Shown one piece after another: positions 33,337 through 45,475 of a DNA stretch of 64,000 nucleotides. Below the pieces are notes generated by a model. The model had not been told where the DNA came from. It saw nothing but the letters and a program-made list of their open reading frames with translations, and did not search any database. The stretch's first letter is position 1, and every line of letters starts with the position of its first letter. The DNA comes from Liolophura sinensis (lineage: Eukaryota > Mollusca > Polyplacophora > Chitonida > Chitonidae), in NCBI RefSeq assembly GCF_032854445.1, contig NC_088307.1:27070547-27134546 (forward strand), given 5' to 3'. The translations under genes and the position numbers were made by a program.

Positions 33337-35374
33337 CTGAAAAACAAGTTTCTTTATGAGTCTACCCTGAAACCTTTTCAACCGTCTCTGCAATCAATAC
33401 TCTGAACCATTCTGAGAGAACTATATAGTGTGAACTATAGAGAGATATTTTGCACAGTTTTATGAAGCTTGCATCTGAAATGACACAAACAAATCTTTTC
33501 AGTGTAATTTTCATAATAACTGTATGCATAAATTCCATTTCAAAAAGTGCTCTAGTGATTGAAAAGGCTGAACATTTACAGTGCCTGGAAATGCATGGAA
33601 TTGGGTTTTTACAAAACACTACATCACTGGCTTATATTACAATTTGGATCAAGACATGATTTGAATTTGAAAGAAAACTGAAATCGAATACAAAGGCCAT
33701 GATTTACACTGACACTTACAATTTATATTTTAATGCGTCATGCACGGCCGGCGTACATGTACGCACCATTATTTCATCTTTACTGCAAAATTAAAACACA
33801 ATTCTGAATGAAACTGGACAATGGATCTTCATTGATTAATAGTATCTGTAAAACATTCCAATTCGTCTATATACGAACCTTTGTACAAATTGTGTGGTCC
33901 TTTTGGAATCCCCCTTCTAGTCAAAAGCTGTCAAAAGTTCGTCTGCTTCTGTCTGTGACTTTGTGACCTTGACCTCGGCTGAGGGAGAGGTGAAGGACGG
34001 GGCGAGACGGACCGACGACACGCACTTGCTGACAGTTTGAAACTTTCGTTAGTTGAGAATCGGTCAACGATCGGTAAGAAACCACATGTTCTGTATCTTT
34101 CGTTCTGTGGAACTTACTACATCCAAATTTTAAACTATTATCCTTGTCAATTTGTCCATTACAGTGTAAGTAAGCGACTGGTAGTGATAACTTTTAATGT
34201 TGTGTTGTTGTTGTTGTTGTAAACTAGTTGACAAACGTGGCAATAGTGGTAGCGAATCTGCCAGTGCAACACCAGTACATGTGATGATGTTTTTGTAATT
34301 TTGTTACACAACCATACAATAGGATTTACAGTTCTTACTTGTCGTGTGTCTTTTGTTCATTTTTTTAAAATCAATCTTAGAGTAGAAGTTCACAATTTCC
34401 CCGGAATAAGTGGACCTTAACTTTTTGTGTCCAACTGGCAACTCTCCCAATACATACGTATTATAAAAACATATTATAAAATTTATAAAATGATCAGTTT
34501 TTTATATTTATATAGTTCCTTTGTGATTTAATGATTCTTAGTTCCTACAGTTACATGTAGATACTGCATAAAGATAGGACCTGTGAGGGAAAAATGATTT
34601 CTCTGTTGTATTTCATTATTCTTAATTAAAAAAAAAAACAACAAACTAAGGTTGACCTACTCATAAAGTAATAAATTCTGAAGAATGCTTTCAAAATGGT
34701 TATAATTATTAGTTCATTTTTTATTGTTAGTATTATTTACTTCTTTGTTTGTTTCGAGTGAGATGTTTCACGCCATACTGTGTAGGCTACCCCAGCAATC
34801 ATAAGAACCAGACAAAATTCAGATTTGCTTATTTGCTAATACAGATATTTTAGTGTGCAAATTACACTGTGAAGTAACTACAGAAAGACATAAATGCCAA
34901 AAGGATTGATAAATTAAAATAGTATTTTGTAATTGGAGCTAAACATTTCAACATTATTTTGGACATAACTTATAGGTGTACCCTTGTAGACACTTTATAT
35001 CTCAGTGCGAGACCGATGATCATTATTTTGCTTAGATTTTAGTTCACTGGAACATGACCAAAAAAACACTGGTCAGGCCTAACACCCCACCCAGTCAGGC
35101 TAGGCAGCACGGATAGTCTGACCTCTTTATATGTTGAACATAAAGAAGGGACATATCAAGATCGCCAATTTTAATGTTTTAAATATAACCTGCCCTGTAA
35201 ATTAAATCTCTCTCATACTTTCTGGAAGTTCAAGTCTTTCCACAATAGTGCGATGAGTTTTATAGATATCAAATTAGTTTAGCCAAGAGCATTTGGCTAA
35301 TCTAGGGCACCATAATCATTGAGCATCATGAATTTACTTTTACAATTGATTATTTCTTCATTTTGTACGGCTAG
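33337..35374. promoter_or_regulatory. Candidate divergent promoter region, CCNB1IP1 / GORAB
   Basis: The two genes are head to head with about 2.1 kb between coding starts. The most GC-rich stretch is near 33960-34020 (gacggggcgagacggaccga). On the plus strand a good donor (gatcg then gtaagaa) at 34074 and an acceptor-like cggctag at 35373-35374 could delimit a GORAB 5' untranslated exon. No clear TATA element was identified. Promoter position is inferred from gene layout only. Confidence 0.4.
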
Positions 35375-35413
35375 GAAATGAATGTGTGAGGCAGCACTTG
35401 AGTTTTGTCCAAA

Positions 35414-38400
35414 ATGTCTGGCTGGGCTGGTTTTACTGATGCTGAACTTCAGCGTATGAAGGGATCAACAGGTAATGAGAGCATACATTGTTGTATTTGT
35501 TTGGAAACAAAACACTGAACTTCTGTGTCCTACCTTGAACACCCTAAAGACTAGGAGACAGTTGTAACAGACGTTTTTATACAAAGTCTTACGTGATTTA
35601 AACAGGGGTGAAAATGTTTGGTCATTCAAAATAAAAATGATGTCCTCAAACTGAACCCAGGTTCCCTGTCTATTATCCACTTCCTTGTTGTTTTACAATG
35701 ATATGAATAAAATCGAATATATTTCACACCTTATATCATATTGGATGACCTGAATTTTTGTCCAGGTCATCATTCTGAAGAGCTCAAATTATTAAACATT
35801 GTGACCGTCTGATAAATGAATGTATAATGTTTTTGATCAGTTCTGATAAAATCTGAAGACCTTGAAAGTTATTCAAGCAGACATATAGATATACATCTCT
35901 TTAACATAAATACACCCACATAGTATATTTGTATGTTTTTGGATGTGTTAAATAATGTTGAAATCATAATTTATTTCCATAGATATTAAAATCACATATT
36001 ACTTACACATAATAATATGTGATAATATGTGGTCTGCTTGGAAGACAATAATGAAGTGGTTTTATGGCTACAGTGCTGCACTTCATTCAGTTATTCAAAC
36101 ACATGTATAATACATGATTACTGTGATGATTGAAAATATATCTGGATGAGGACATTTTCGTGCTGAGTTATATAATAGAAACTATATCAGTCATGAATGT
36201 CCAGGGTTTGGAAACTCATTGTGAATGATCTAATATGTCGTTGATAAGTTGCTCATTTTTATTCTTTGTTTTGTCCATCCATGACTCTGATTGCTTACCT
36301 TTTTCCTTTAATTACTGCATCAGACAATGATATCCCTTCTTGTCCTTTCGAAGGGGTTCGTCCTGGAACACGGAAACCATCAACTTTCACCAAGCCCAAG
36401 TCATCACAGCAAAGAATGCTGCCACAGCAAAACAAAGGAGACCACTCCGTCAACTTGTCTCAGCCTGGAGTTATCCCCCCTGCACAGATGCTGTCTAAGC
36501 CAACTGTGCCATCCAATAACAATACAATCCCGCTCAAACCTGAGGAAAAGTTAATACAGAATGTACCTCCAATAAAAACTTCAAATCTCCCTGAGACACA
36601 GTTAAACTATAAAGAAGATAACAATGGGAATGTTGAAAACGCCGCTGGGCAGAATTCTACTGAAGTGAAAGAGGTTCAGGAGCTAGAATTGAATCAGTCA
36701 GAGGTTTTGAGGTAAGCTGTTTAAGGTACATATGGTATTTAGTAGTCAAAGTGACACATAACATTGAACATAGGTGGAAAATGTCTGTTGAAGCATTATT
36801 CTTCTTTGATAAATGGATGCACCGGCAGCTACATTTACCTGTGGGGAACTACTCAGATCCTGAAGTTGACCGCGAGTCATAAAACTAACAACTGTCACGT
36901 ACATGTACATGTACTTGTATGTGAAAAACTCTTAGTAGAGGGGTTGCATGACCTACTTCTGGTAGCCATATTGGAGTACTGTAGCTATAGCAGCCCATGT
37001 TAACAGCACTCCAGGGGGTCTCCCTGACTTGGTAAGCGCAATAGCACAGCGTAATGACCCAGGAGCCTCTCACCGATGTGGTCGTTGTGAGTTCAAGTCC
37101 AGCTCATGCTGGCTTCCTCTCTGTCCGTACATCGGAACGTCTGTCAGCAACCTGCAGATGGTCGTGGGTTTCTCCCGGGCTGTGGCCAACTACCATAATG
37201 CTGGCAGCTGTCTTAAATGTGAAATATTCTTGAATACGGTTCTGCCAAGGTGATGACGTCAGGTGCAACCCCTCTAATGACAAGATAAAGACCAATGAAA
37301 TAAATAAACTGTAAATGACTCAGAAGATGTATATAGCTAAACACTGTACTATAATTAACTAATTCTTACATCCTGTTTTTGTTTTTTAATAAACTTCATT
37401 CTCAAACATCATCTAATTCCAATATGGATTCTTTGTTCCATGGGAAACCTGAGTAAGGAATGATCTCCTAGGATCAATGTTTGTTCACCGATACAAACTG
37501 TTCTACAGTCCAGTTGGTTTGACAAGAAGTTTTCACCTTGGCGGCAATATAAAAAAGAATTGTAGCATAAATAGCCCCTTGAAGCCCTTCTGAAAGAATT
37601 TCACCCTGAACGAATCCATGCCATTTTGATTTAACATCTTTTTATCATCATTCCTTGTGTGGCTATGCTAAAAGCCCATAAACAGGGTTCAAAATCTCTT
37701 CAGATCTGGCTCAGGCAGGCCTGAAGAAAATACAGGAGCCAACTGTGTTGGTATTTTTTCTGTTGGGGGAGATGAACATTATTTTTGTTCATTTTAACTG
37801 TGTTGTTATTTTTCATTTCATTTATATTTTTTCACGTGCAGCCACCAGATGAGCAAACTTGAGAAGTACCAACAACAACAGAAGCAAATTGAAGAGCTGA
37901 ACAAACAAAGGAAAAACCTTTTGGCCAAGGCTATCTCAGAGAGGTGGGTGCTGCTGTAATTCTCCTTTTTTTTGACTTCAGCAATTACATATTCATAACT
38001 TGCTAAAAGTCAGAGGTTTACTTTTGGAATTCTATTTTCCACCACACACAATACACTTATCATGATCATACAAGCATTAATATTCATGAGTGTGGCATTA
38101 GCCATGGAAGGCCACCATGTGTTCCATGGCAGCCAGATTTATTTATTTGATTGGTGTTTTACGCCACACTTTTACTTTTGGAATTCTATTTTACACCACA
38201 CACAATACACTTATCATGATCATACAAGCATTAATATTCATGAGTGTGGCATTAGCCATGGAAAGCCACCATGTGTTCCATGGCAGCCAGATTTATTTAT
38301 TTGATTGGTGTTTTACGCCACACTTTTACTTTTGGAATTCTATTTTACACCACACACAATACACTTATCATGATCATACAAGCATTAATATTCATGAGTG

Positions 38401-40749
38401 TGGCATTAGCCATGGAATGCCACCATGTGTTTATTTACCACCAAATTTATTTATTTGATCAGTGTTTTACACCACACTCCAGCATTACGCCAGCATTATA
38501 GTGGGAGGAAACCGGGCAGTGTCTGGGGGGAAACCCATGACCATATGCATTTTGGTGCAAGACCTTACCCACGTATTGCTAGGGAGCAAGACTGCATGAG
38601 CTAGACCTGTTGCAGCCGAAAATTAGATAAGAAGTTGGACCAGAATCATGATTTATTTATTTATTTATTTGATTTGAATATTTCACTTATATGACGACGG
38701 CCAGCATTATCGTGGGAGGAAACAGCGCAAAGCCCTGGGGAAACCCACGACCATCCGCAGGTTGCTGATAGATCTTCCCATGTACGGCCAGAGAGGAAGT
38801 CAGCATAAGCTGGACTTGAACTCACAGCGACCCCATCGGTGAGAGGCTCCTTGGTCATTACGCTGCACTAGTGCGCTAACCGACTGAGCCACGGAGGCCC
38901 CCCAGAATCATGAAATTGTTATGGTGTTGGTTTCTCATTCATTTCCCCATTGCGCTCACTGTGAGTTCAAGTCCAGCTCATGTTGGCTTCCTCTCCGGCT
39001 GTAAGTGGGAAGGTCTGTCAGCAACCAGTGGATGGTCGTGGGTTTTCCCTGGGCTCTACCCGGTTTCCTCCCACCATAATGCTGGCCGCCATTGTATAAG
39101 TGAAATATTCTTGAGTACGGTGTAAAACACAAATTAAATAAATAAATAAATAAATAAATCATTCATTTCCCTGTATGTTTTAGGAGTAAGAAGGCAAAAG
39201 CTGAAGCGACCAAGCTGAAGCACATTGAAAAAGAGTTGGGTCATCTTGACCAGCTATTGACCAATGGAGTGACCATTATCAGAGACCGCATTGAACAAGC
39301 CAGCATTGCTTATCTGGAGGCACAGTAAGTCATTCACTTCAGCCAGTAGGCATTATCAGAGACCACATTGAACAAGCCAGCATTGCCTATCTGGAGGCAC
39401 AGTAAGTCATTCGCTTCAGTCGGTAGGCATTATTAGAGACCACATTGAACAAGCCAGCATTGCCTATCTGGAGGCACGGTAAGTCATTCGCTTCAGTCGG
39501 TAGGCATTATCAGAGACCACATTGAACAAGCCAGCATTGCCTATCTGGAGGCACAGTAAGTCATTCGCTTCAGTCGGTAGGCATTATCAGAGACCACATT
39601 GAACAAGCCAGCATTGCCTATCTGGAGGCACGGTAAGTCATTCGCTTCAGTCGGTAGGCATTATCAGAGACCACATTGAACAAGCCAGCATTGCCTATCT
39701 GGAGGCACAGTAAGTCATTCGCTTCAGTCGGTAGGCATTATCAGAGACCACATTGAACAAGCCAGCATTGCCTATCTGGAGGCACAGTAAGTCATTCACT
39801 TCAGTCATGTCAGTCAGTAGGCATGATCAGAGACCGCATAACCATTGAGCAAGCCAGCATGGCCTACCTGGAGGCACAGTGAGTTGTTTACTTCAGTCAG
39901 TAGGTATGAGAGACCGCATTGCTTATCTGTGCGTACACTTTTGAAAGTCCATCAGTAACTTACCAAAGGTCGGTGGTTTATCCCACAAACTCTGGTTTCC
40001 TCCATCCATAAATACAAGTAGAAACTATTGTGTATGGTATTTAACAGCAATCAGGAAGTAAATGTATGAATTTGATCCTGTTTCTCTCCAGGCACCGATA
40101 CGAGAGGGCAGAAAGGGAATTTATTGAAGCCAAAATTTATTTGCATGAAAAGGCAGAGATGAAAGAGCAATTGACTGAGCACCTGTACACGATCATTCAT
40201 CAGAATGAAATTCGTAAATCAGAAAAATTGGCGCAGCTAATGAAAGAGCTGGAAATGGAGACCGCTGTAGAAGACATTGAGGTTAAGGTTGATTTACCTC
40301 CCTTGAGCTCATTCAACATTATGCCGACGCTGTCTCCAACAAAAGTGTTACGATCTCCGACTTTCCCAACCACAGGAGGTTTAGGAACAGAATCCAAAAT
40401 GGCTGACAACAGTGCTAAATCTCATCAAGACAGTCAGCCTCAGTCTGACTCTTACCCACAGCCAATCAAAAGTACGGAAGAAAGTGAGGCAGATTCTCAG
40501 CCAATCAAAAACTTGGAACAATCCAACTCTGACAGGTTAAGTGCGGACAAAGCGCAAGTTTCACAGCAAACCAAACAGACTTTTTCTGACCAGGAAAAAG
40601 ACATTTCAACTTTACCAAAGCCAACTCAAGAACATGAATCTCACGCTCAGTCTCCGTTGTCTAATCTCCATGGAGAGGGGGATGCACCAGTGTCATCACT
40701 TGGTGCTACTAATGGTCAGACACAGCAGCAGGGATTGAGCAACCAGTAA
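35414..40749 (+). CDS. GORAB: RAB6-interacting golgin (GORAB), complete coding region
   Basis: Golgin-like coiled-coil protein. In the family it binds RAB6 and SCYL1 at the trans-Golgi and supports COPI traffic. Coding exons: 35414-35471, 36324-36711, 37842-37943, 39184-39324, 40092-40749. All have GT-AG junctions, and phases 1,2,2,2 fit; total 1347 nt or 448 aa. The N-terminus has the family signature GWAGFTDAELQRMK (residues 3-16). Residues about 20-145 are polar and low-complexity. A coiled coil runs from about 149 (KLEKYQQQQKQIEELNKQRK, NLLAKAISERSKK) through RDRIEQASIAYLEAQ to the most conserved block HRYERAEREFIEAKIYLHEK and EQLTEHLYTIIHQNE (231-272). The C-terminal 150 residues are Gln/Ser-rich and poorly conserved, which makes it longer than the human protein. 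The start ATG is the first one before the signature, after a putative 5' untranslated exon. The stop TAA is at 40747-40749. Confidence 0.92.
37013..37312 (+). mobile_element. Family-2 SINE, near full length
   Basis: Plus orientation, in GORAB intron 2: head (cacagcgtaatgacccagga), B box-like gagttcaagtcc, core caacctgcagatggtcgtgg, then aatattcttgaatacgg and a diverged tail (gaaataaataaactg). A 40-bp stretch near the 3' end is altered relative to other copies. Confidence 0.82.
38027..38450. repeat. Tandem repeat, 154-bp unit, about 2.7 copies
   Basis: Unit starts ggaattctattttacaccac at about 38027, 38180 and 38334. Each unit includes the 3' end of a family-2 SINE in minus orientation (tttatttatttgattggtgt), so a segment holding a SINE end was amplified in tandem. 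Lies in GORAB intron 3. Confidence 0.88.
38445..38630 (-). mobile_element. Family-2 SINE, diverged, lacking head
   Basis: Minus orientation: tttatttatttgatcagtgt, a core with ccagcattatagtgggagga, and an agacctgttg end. It follows the 154-bp tandem repeat directly and was probably the source of the SINE end in that unit. Confidence 0.72.
38652..38901 (-). mobile_element. Family-2 SINE, full length, 12-bp target duplication
   Basis: The element runs from the tail complement to the head (cgctaaccgactgagccacg, gaggcccc). The direct repeat ccagaatcatga is at 38640-38651 and 38902-38913. In GORAB intron 3. Confidence 0.9.
38948..39159 (+). mobile_element. 5'-truncated family-2 SINE inserted next to GORAB exon 4
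   Basis: Plus orientation. It lacks the A-box part and starts near the B box (gtgagttcaagtccagctca); it ends in a long (aata)n tail at about 39136-39159. The 12-bp direct repeat cattcatttccc is at 38936-38947 and 39160-39171. The right-hand duplicate is part of the pyrimidine-rich stretch that leads to the exon 4 acceptor at 39182-39183. Confidence 0.9.
39325..39815 (+). repeat. 77-bp tandem repeat containing GORAB exon 4 end and 5' splice site
   Basis: The end of exon 4 (gaacaagccagcattgc to ggaggcaca) and the following gtaagtcattc are repeated; gtaagt starts at 39325 (the genuine donor), 39402, 39479, 39556, 39633, 39710 and 39787, an exact 77-bp period. A further diverged copy follows at about 39825-39885. 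Copies differ at few sites, so the expansion is recent. Confidence 0.95.
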
Positions 40750-40849
40750 AACATATAGAGCTGTCTTTCCTGTATCAGCGAAATTAGAGGCACTGTCCAC
40801 ACATAGCCCACGATATGTGAGACATTAGCCTGCTGTTGGTTTGTCTTTA

Positions 40850-41370
40850 GTAGTGGAATGCTGGAAGTGAGCCAGTGGTGAGCCAGTGGTGAGCCAGTGA
40901 TATTAGGCACCATATCCTCAGACCACAGCGCTAATTCTACCATGTCTGCACCCCCAACAGAAGGCTAATGGAATGGTAGTGGAATGCTAGAAGTGAGCCA
41001 GGGGTGAGCCAGTGATATTAGGCACCATATCCTCAAACCACAGTGCTAACTCTACCATGTCTACACCCCCAACAGAAGGTTAGTGGTAGTAGAATGCTAG
41101 AAGTGAGCCAGTGGTGAGCCATTGATATTCGGCACCATATTCACAGATCATGGCGCTAACTCAACCATGTCTACACCCCCAACAGTAGGTTAGTGGAGTG
41201 ATAGTGGAATGCTAGAAGTGAGCCAGTGGTGAGCCAGTGATATTAGGCACCATAATCACAGACCACAGCACTAACTCTACCATGTCTACACCCCCAACAG
41301 TAGGTTAGTGGAGTGGTAGTGGAATGCTAGAAGTGAGCCAGTGGTGAGCCAGTGATATTACAGCGCTCTC
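40850..41370. repeat. Tandem repeat, about 108-126 bp unit, about 5 copies
   Basis: The unit contains agtgagccagtggtgagcca, gtgatattaggcaccata and ccatgtctacacccccaaca. It begins about 100 bp after the GORAB stop codon, so it is probably in the 3' untranslated region. Confidence 0.88.
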
Positions 41371-41889
41371 TAACTGAATGGTAGTGGAATGCGAGAAGCC
41401 AGCTATGACTTTGCTCATGGTGAGCTAATGACATTAAACACTGTATCCAGTTTGGGGCTGTAAGATTCTCAGCAGATGAAGGCTGGGTGAGTGATAGTGG
41501 AAAGCGAGACACCAGCTACATGTATGGGTTTGCTTGTGGTGTTGCAGATGACAGCAACACTTGTATGTTCACGCCCTCACCAGGTGAAGACTGGGTAAAT
41601 GGTGGTTAAGCGCCTGTTACACCTAAGCCTGATACAGCACTACTGTTTAGGCCTACTGCTGGAAATATCATTTGAACGGTATGAGTATGTGAAAACCAAA
41701 TAGCACACTATGTTTTCTGTTGTATGTATATATGTTTATTTTCTTTGCTCATTATGAATATTTCTTGTTACTGCCTCACTTGGTGCACAGATGTTAAAGC
41801 AAAGAAATACGAATGTTTGACCTGGTGTCAGTGTAATGTAACTGGGTGGGGTGTCTTGCCTGGTGTCTTTGTCATGATATTTCACACTG

Positions 41890-42262
41890 GCCCGGATAGC
41901 ATAGTTGGTTGAGCGTCCACTTCGGGAGAAATAGATCCAGGATCAATCCTGGGTCGAGTCAGACTTTAAAAGAGGAAGTTGTAACTTCCCTGTTTGGCGT
42001 TCAGCATGAAGGGGATAGTGCAACGACTGGTTGACCTGTATCAGTATAATGGCTCGGGCGGGGTGCCTTACTTGCCTTTCGTAAGTCGTCTCAGTGAAGC
42101 AGCACTAGATAAAAGAGCGGTGAAAATCCGTCCTGCAACAAGGAGGCACATTAAATACACCCTAAGGATTCCTTCTTCGTCATATGACTGACAAACTGTT
42201 GATTACGACGTTAAGCCCCAAGCACTCACGCACTCACTCACTCACTCACTCACTCACTTATC
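41890..42262 (+). mobile_element. tRNA-derived SINE (family 1), second copy
   Basis: It is highly similar to 13301-13705: ggcccggatagcatagttgg, the body gaaggggatagtgcaacgac, and tcatatgactgacaaactgt, ending in (actc)n. A partial repeat of the near-3' segment (tatcgtcatatgactgacaa) follows at 42259-42280. No clear target duplication was seen. Confidence 0.85.
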
Positions 42263-42479
42263 GTCATATGACTGACAAAAGGTTATAAAGTACAACATAA
42301 ACATCCAGGCAAACACAAAAATATACTGTTTTATTTTTGCCTCAATGTTGATTGGTTTAAGCAAATCCTAGTTTTCATTAGCTAGAATAAAAAACTGATA
42401 TACATGTAGGTGATCTGATGGGCAGTGCTAATAGGGTTTTTTAAGGATGTCTTCCACAAGAATTTAGACATTGTTTTAC

Positions 42480-42720
42480 GTAAAGTTTAGCATTTTTCAA
42501 GTGACACATTTTGCTTAATTTTGAAGTATTCATCCACATTATATGATCACTAAGGATTTTTTTTTTGAGAAGTTTATTGCAAATATTTATTTCTTGTCCG
42601 AAAACTTAAACATCAGCCCTAAAAGTCTCATTTTAAGGCTGTTGTGTGATTCTGAAATTGCCCTTTACATACCAAAGTTTAGGTAAAATACAGAAGGTAT
42701 ACAAGGAAGTAAATTGTTAA
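42480..42720 (+). repeat. Dispersed repeat family X, copy 2
   Basis: It shares aagtttagcatttttcaagt, gacacattttgctt, tattcatccac and tttgagaagttt with 27765-27960 in the same order, and with the reverse complement of 51780-51965. Confidence 0.62.
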
Positions 42721-45207
42721 AATCAACAGAAAGTTACTCACGGGACTAAAGGGCCTGTCAGCCCATCAAGTATCAGTTTTCCAAACCGTATCAAAAGGGC
42801 TCATTATGATGAATGAAAGCTTGACTCACTGAGAATACTTGCAGTTCAAGTTAAATTTTTAGGTTGTTTTTGATGATTTACCAAGAATACAGCCAATTAC
42901 TTGTGACCCCAAGGAACCATTGGTATATCACTAAACATTATTATGATAATGATGTACTAAAGCATGGTAGTCCTTTTCCAGGGAGAGCAGTGAATGGAAT
43001 TTCCAGCATATACAGATCATGGATGTAAATCATAAACCATTTCAGCCTCTAAATCACTTTTTTCAAGAGAATTATCATGAAAATGAGGCCAAAAAGATCT
43101 ATTTCTGTCACTGCAGAAGATGCAAGCTTCATAAAGCTGTCATGACTGTGCTGATCGTTTCTGTGCACCCCCATAGTTATCTCAGAATATTTCAAAAGAA
43201 GCACGGTAGTTTTAATTATGGAACAAAGTGTTGGTACAAAAATGGGTTTAGAATTATTGGATTTATTATTATTAGTATCATTGTTTTGAAGATGTGAATG
43301 TATCACATTTATTTTCGCCATCATAATGTTCCATGCACTGTTACCGGCCACTGCTAAGCCTCTTATGTTAATGGAATGTATTTAGTATGACCTAATGTGC
43401 CAAGTGAACAGACTCTCTTGTACATATATGATATGTACATGCATGCCTCATTATTGGTATAGTTACTAATACCTTTGTTAGAACATTTTGTTTACCATCT
43501 TCATGACTTTATTGAGTTTACAGTTAAAAAGAGAAAGAATGATATAAGACTGGCTGGCGTGAGAGAGGGCCAGTCCGGGCTATACTCAGCTGAAGCTGAA
43601 GTTTAGGTATGGCAGATTTATCCAAGCATGACAAAAGCTGGAGGGTTTAACCCAAGTAACGCTATCTCCAAAGTCAGCCAATCAGCATCGATTCTGTATC
43701 CCTTTATGACACCTTTTTATTAGTGGCTTTTTTAAAAATTTTTCCTTTTCACATGTACCTGTAGGTTTTGCTGTGTTAGTCACTTTCCCTTTTTCTGTTT
43801 TTTTTTTTTGGGGGGGGGGGGGGGGGGGGCTCCAGATGATCAACCGCGTGCGCATCCTTAGCATTGTGTGGGAATACACTGTAGAAAAAGGCTGATTTAG
43901 TATAGTTGTCTTGAAATCAGCATCAGTAAAATAGGATAGTATATTATACCTTAAATAAAGTTTATATCAAAGCAATGGCCATCTAAAACTTCCCAAGAAT
44001 ATTTTTTGTTTTATTTTTTTACAAATGTTTCAAACTGAGTGACCATATTCACCAAGTCTTCCATTTGAGTCCATGTGGTGTCAAACAGCTTACATGTATT
44101 TTCCCATTTGTAATGTATGCTTTTGTGTCTTGAATCCGTAAGTAAAATTTCTTCCCATCCAGTACCTATGTCACGTGCTGACTGCATGCCACTTATGGTC
44201 TTGTGTAGCAAGCTATTTTAAAATGAAAACATATGTTTTGATGTCACTTGAGCTCCCATGAGACTGTATGGTGACAACAAACAGTTATAGAATCCAACTA
44301 TTTGTTTTGGACAGTTATTCATGGCCTTTATTTTTACACACACTCTTCTTTTAATATTCGCTTGTAGAATGTTTGACATTTTGTGATCTCATGCTACATT
44401 TATATGCTTTATTAAACACTTAATTTCTTTTTTTCACTGATCAAGACAGGATAATGCTATAACATTTGCATTTCGAATTTCGAACTGACGGTGGAAATTG
44501 GGCACACTGTTCTAAATGTGAGGGGTTTTTTTTATGTGCAGAGGGTTGAACTCATTACGTAGACACCAATAACTCATAAGAGGGATTAATTGTAGTTTGT
44601 AATGAAACAGATTACAGACATAACATATCTAGTGCATGGGAATCCATATCATCTAATCATATGGAATTGAAATGTGTTATTGTATAAATGATGCTAACAG
44701 ATGACATTTTTATGTATTCTTCTATGCAAGGACTGTCTATGATAACATATACATGAATTAATATCAATGATTGATTATGGGTTAGTGCCATATCGGCAAT
44801 TTTTCAGCCATATCGTGGTGAATGAATTAATGTGATTCATATTCTCCACCTTATGAATATTATAAATGAAGGAGTATTAACTGTAGTTTTAACAGTTGAA
44901 TAAAATTTATGAGGGTTTATGAAATGCATAAAGAGTATTTTGTGTGTGAGTTTTTTTTCTGTTATCCCGTAGTGTTGTATTATATAAGCACTCATGCAGA
45001 CCCTGAAAGGATGTGAAGCGCATGCAAAGCATGAATGTCAAGAAAGGAAAATGCTCGAACATTGTCCACATTCCGGCTATATGCCCAGAAGCTTGTATAG
45101 GTGTTCAAGAGAATTCAGGGTTATTTCTTAGGGTACTGCTTGTATGGTTTCCTCAAGCGAAAACTAAGAATGGTCTTCACTTGAGATAAAGCTAAGAATG
45201 GTGTAGA
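42721..45207. other. Intergenic, no gene recognised
   Basis: AT-rich. It contains open frames of 92 codons (43019-43297, plus) and 66 codons (44011-44211, minus) with no recognised family, and a poly-G tract at 43810-43830 preceded by a T-run (a likely sequencing or assembly hazard). A possible polyadenylation word aataaa lies near 43955. The interval 43550-43720 shares short blocks with 54530-54650, suggesting another dispersed repeat. Confidence 0.4.
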
Positions 45208-45475
45208 ATAATTTATTTGATTTATTTGATTGGTGTTTCATGCCATGTTCAAGAATATTTTACTTATACGAAGACAGCCAGCATTATGGTGGGAGGAAAC
45301 TGGGCAGAGCCCAGAGGAAACCCATGAATATCCACAGGCTGCTGACAGGCCTGCCCACTTACGGCCGGAGAGGATGTCAGCATGAGGTGGACTTGAACTC
45401 ACAGCGACTGAATTAGTAAGAGGCTTCAGGATCATTATGCTGCGCTATCACGCTAACCAAGTGCGCCCTGGAGAT
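45208..45475 (-). mobile_element. Family-2 SINE, near full length
   Basis: Minus orientation: tttatttgattggtgtttca, the core ttatacgaagacagccagca, caggctgctgacaggcctgc, and a diverged head (gctaaccaagtgcgccctgg). Intergenic between GORAB and ABHD16A. Confidence 0.83.

Noticed and set aside
43019-43297. 92-codon open frame
   Set aside because: No recognised domain or context; length is within chance for this AT-rich sequence.
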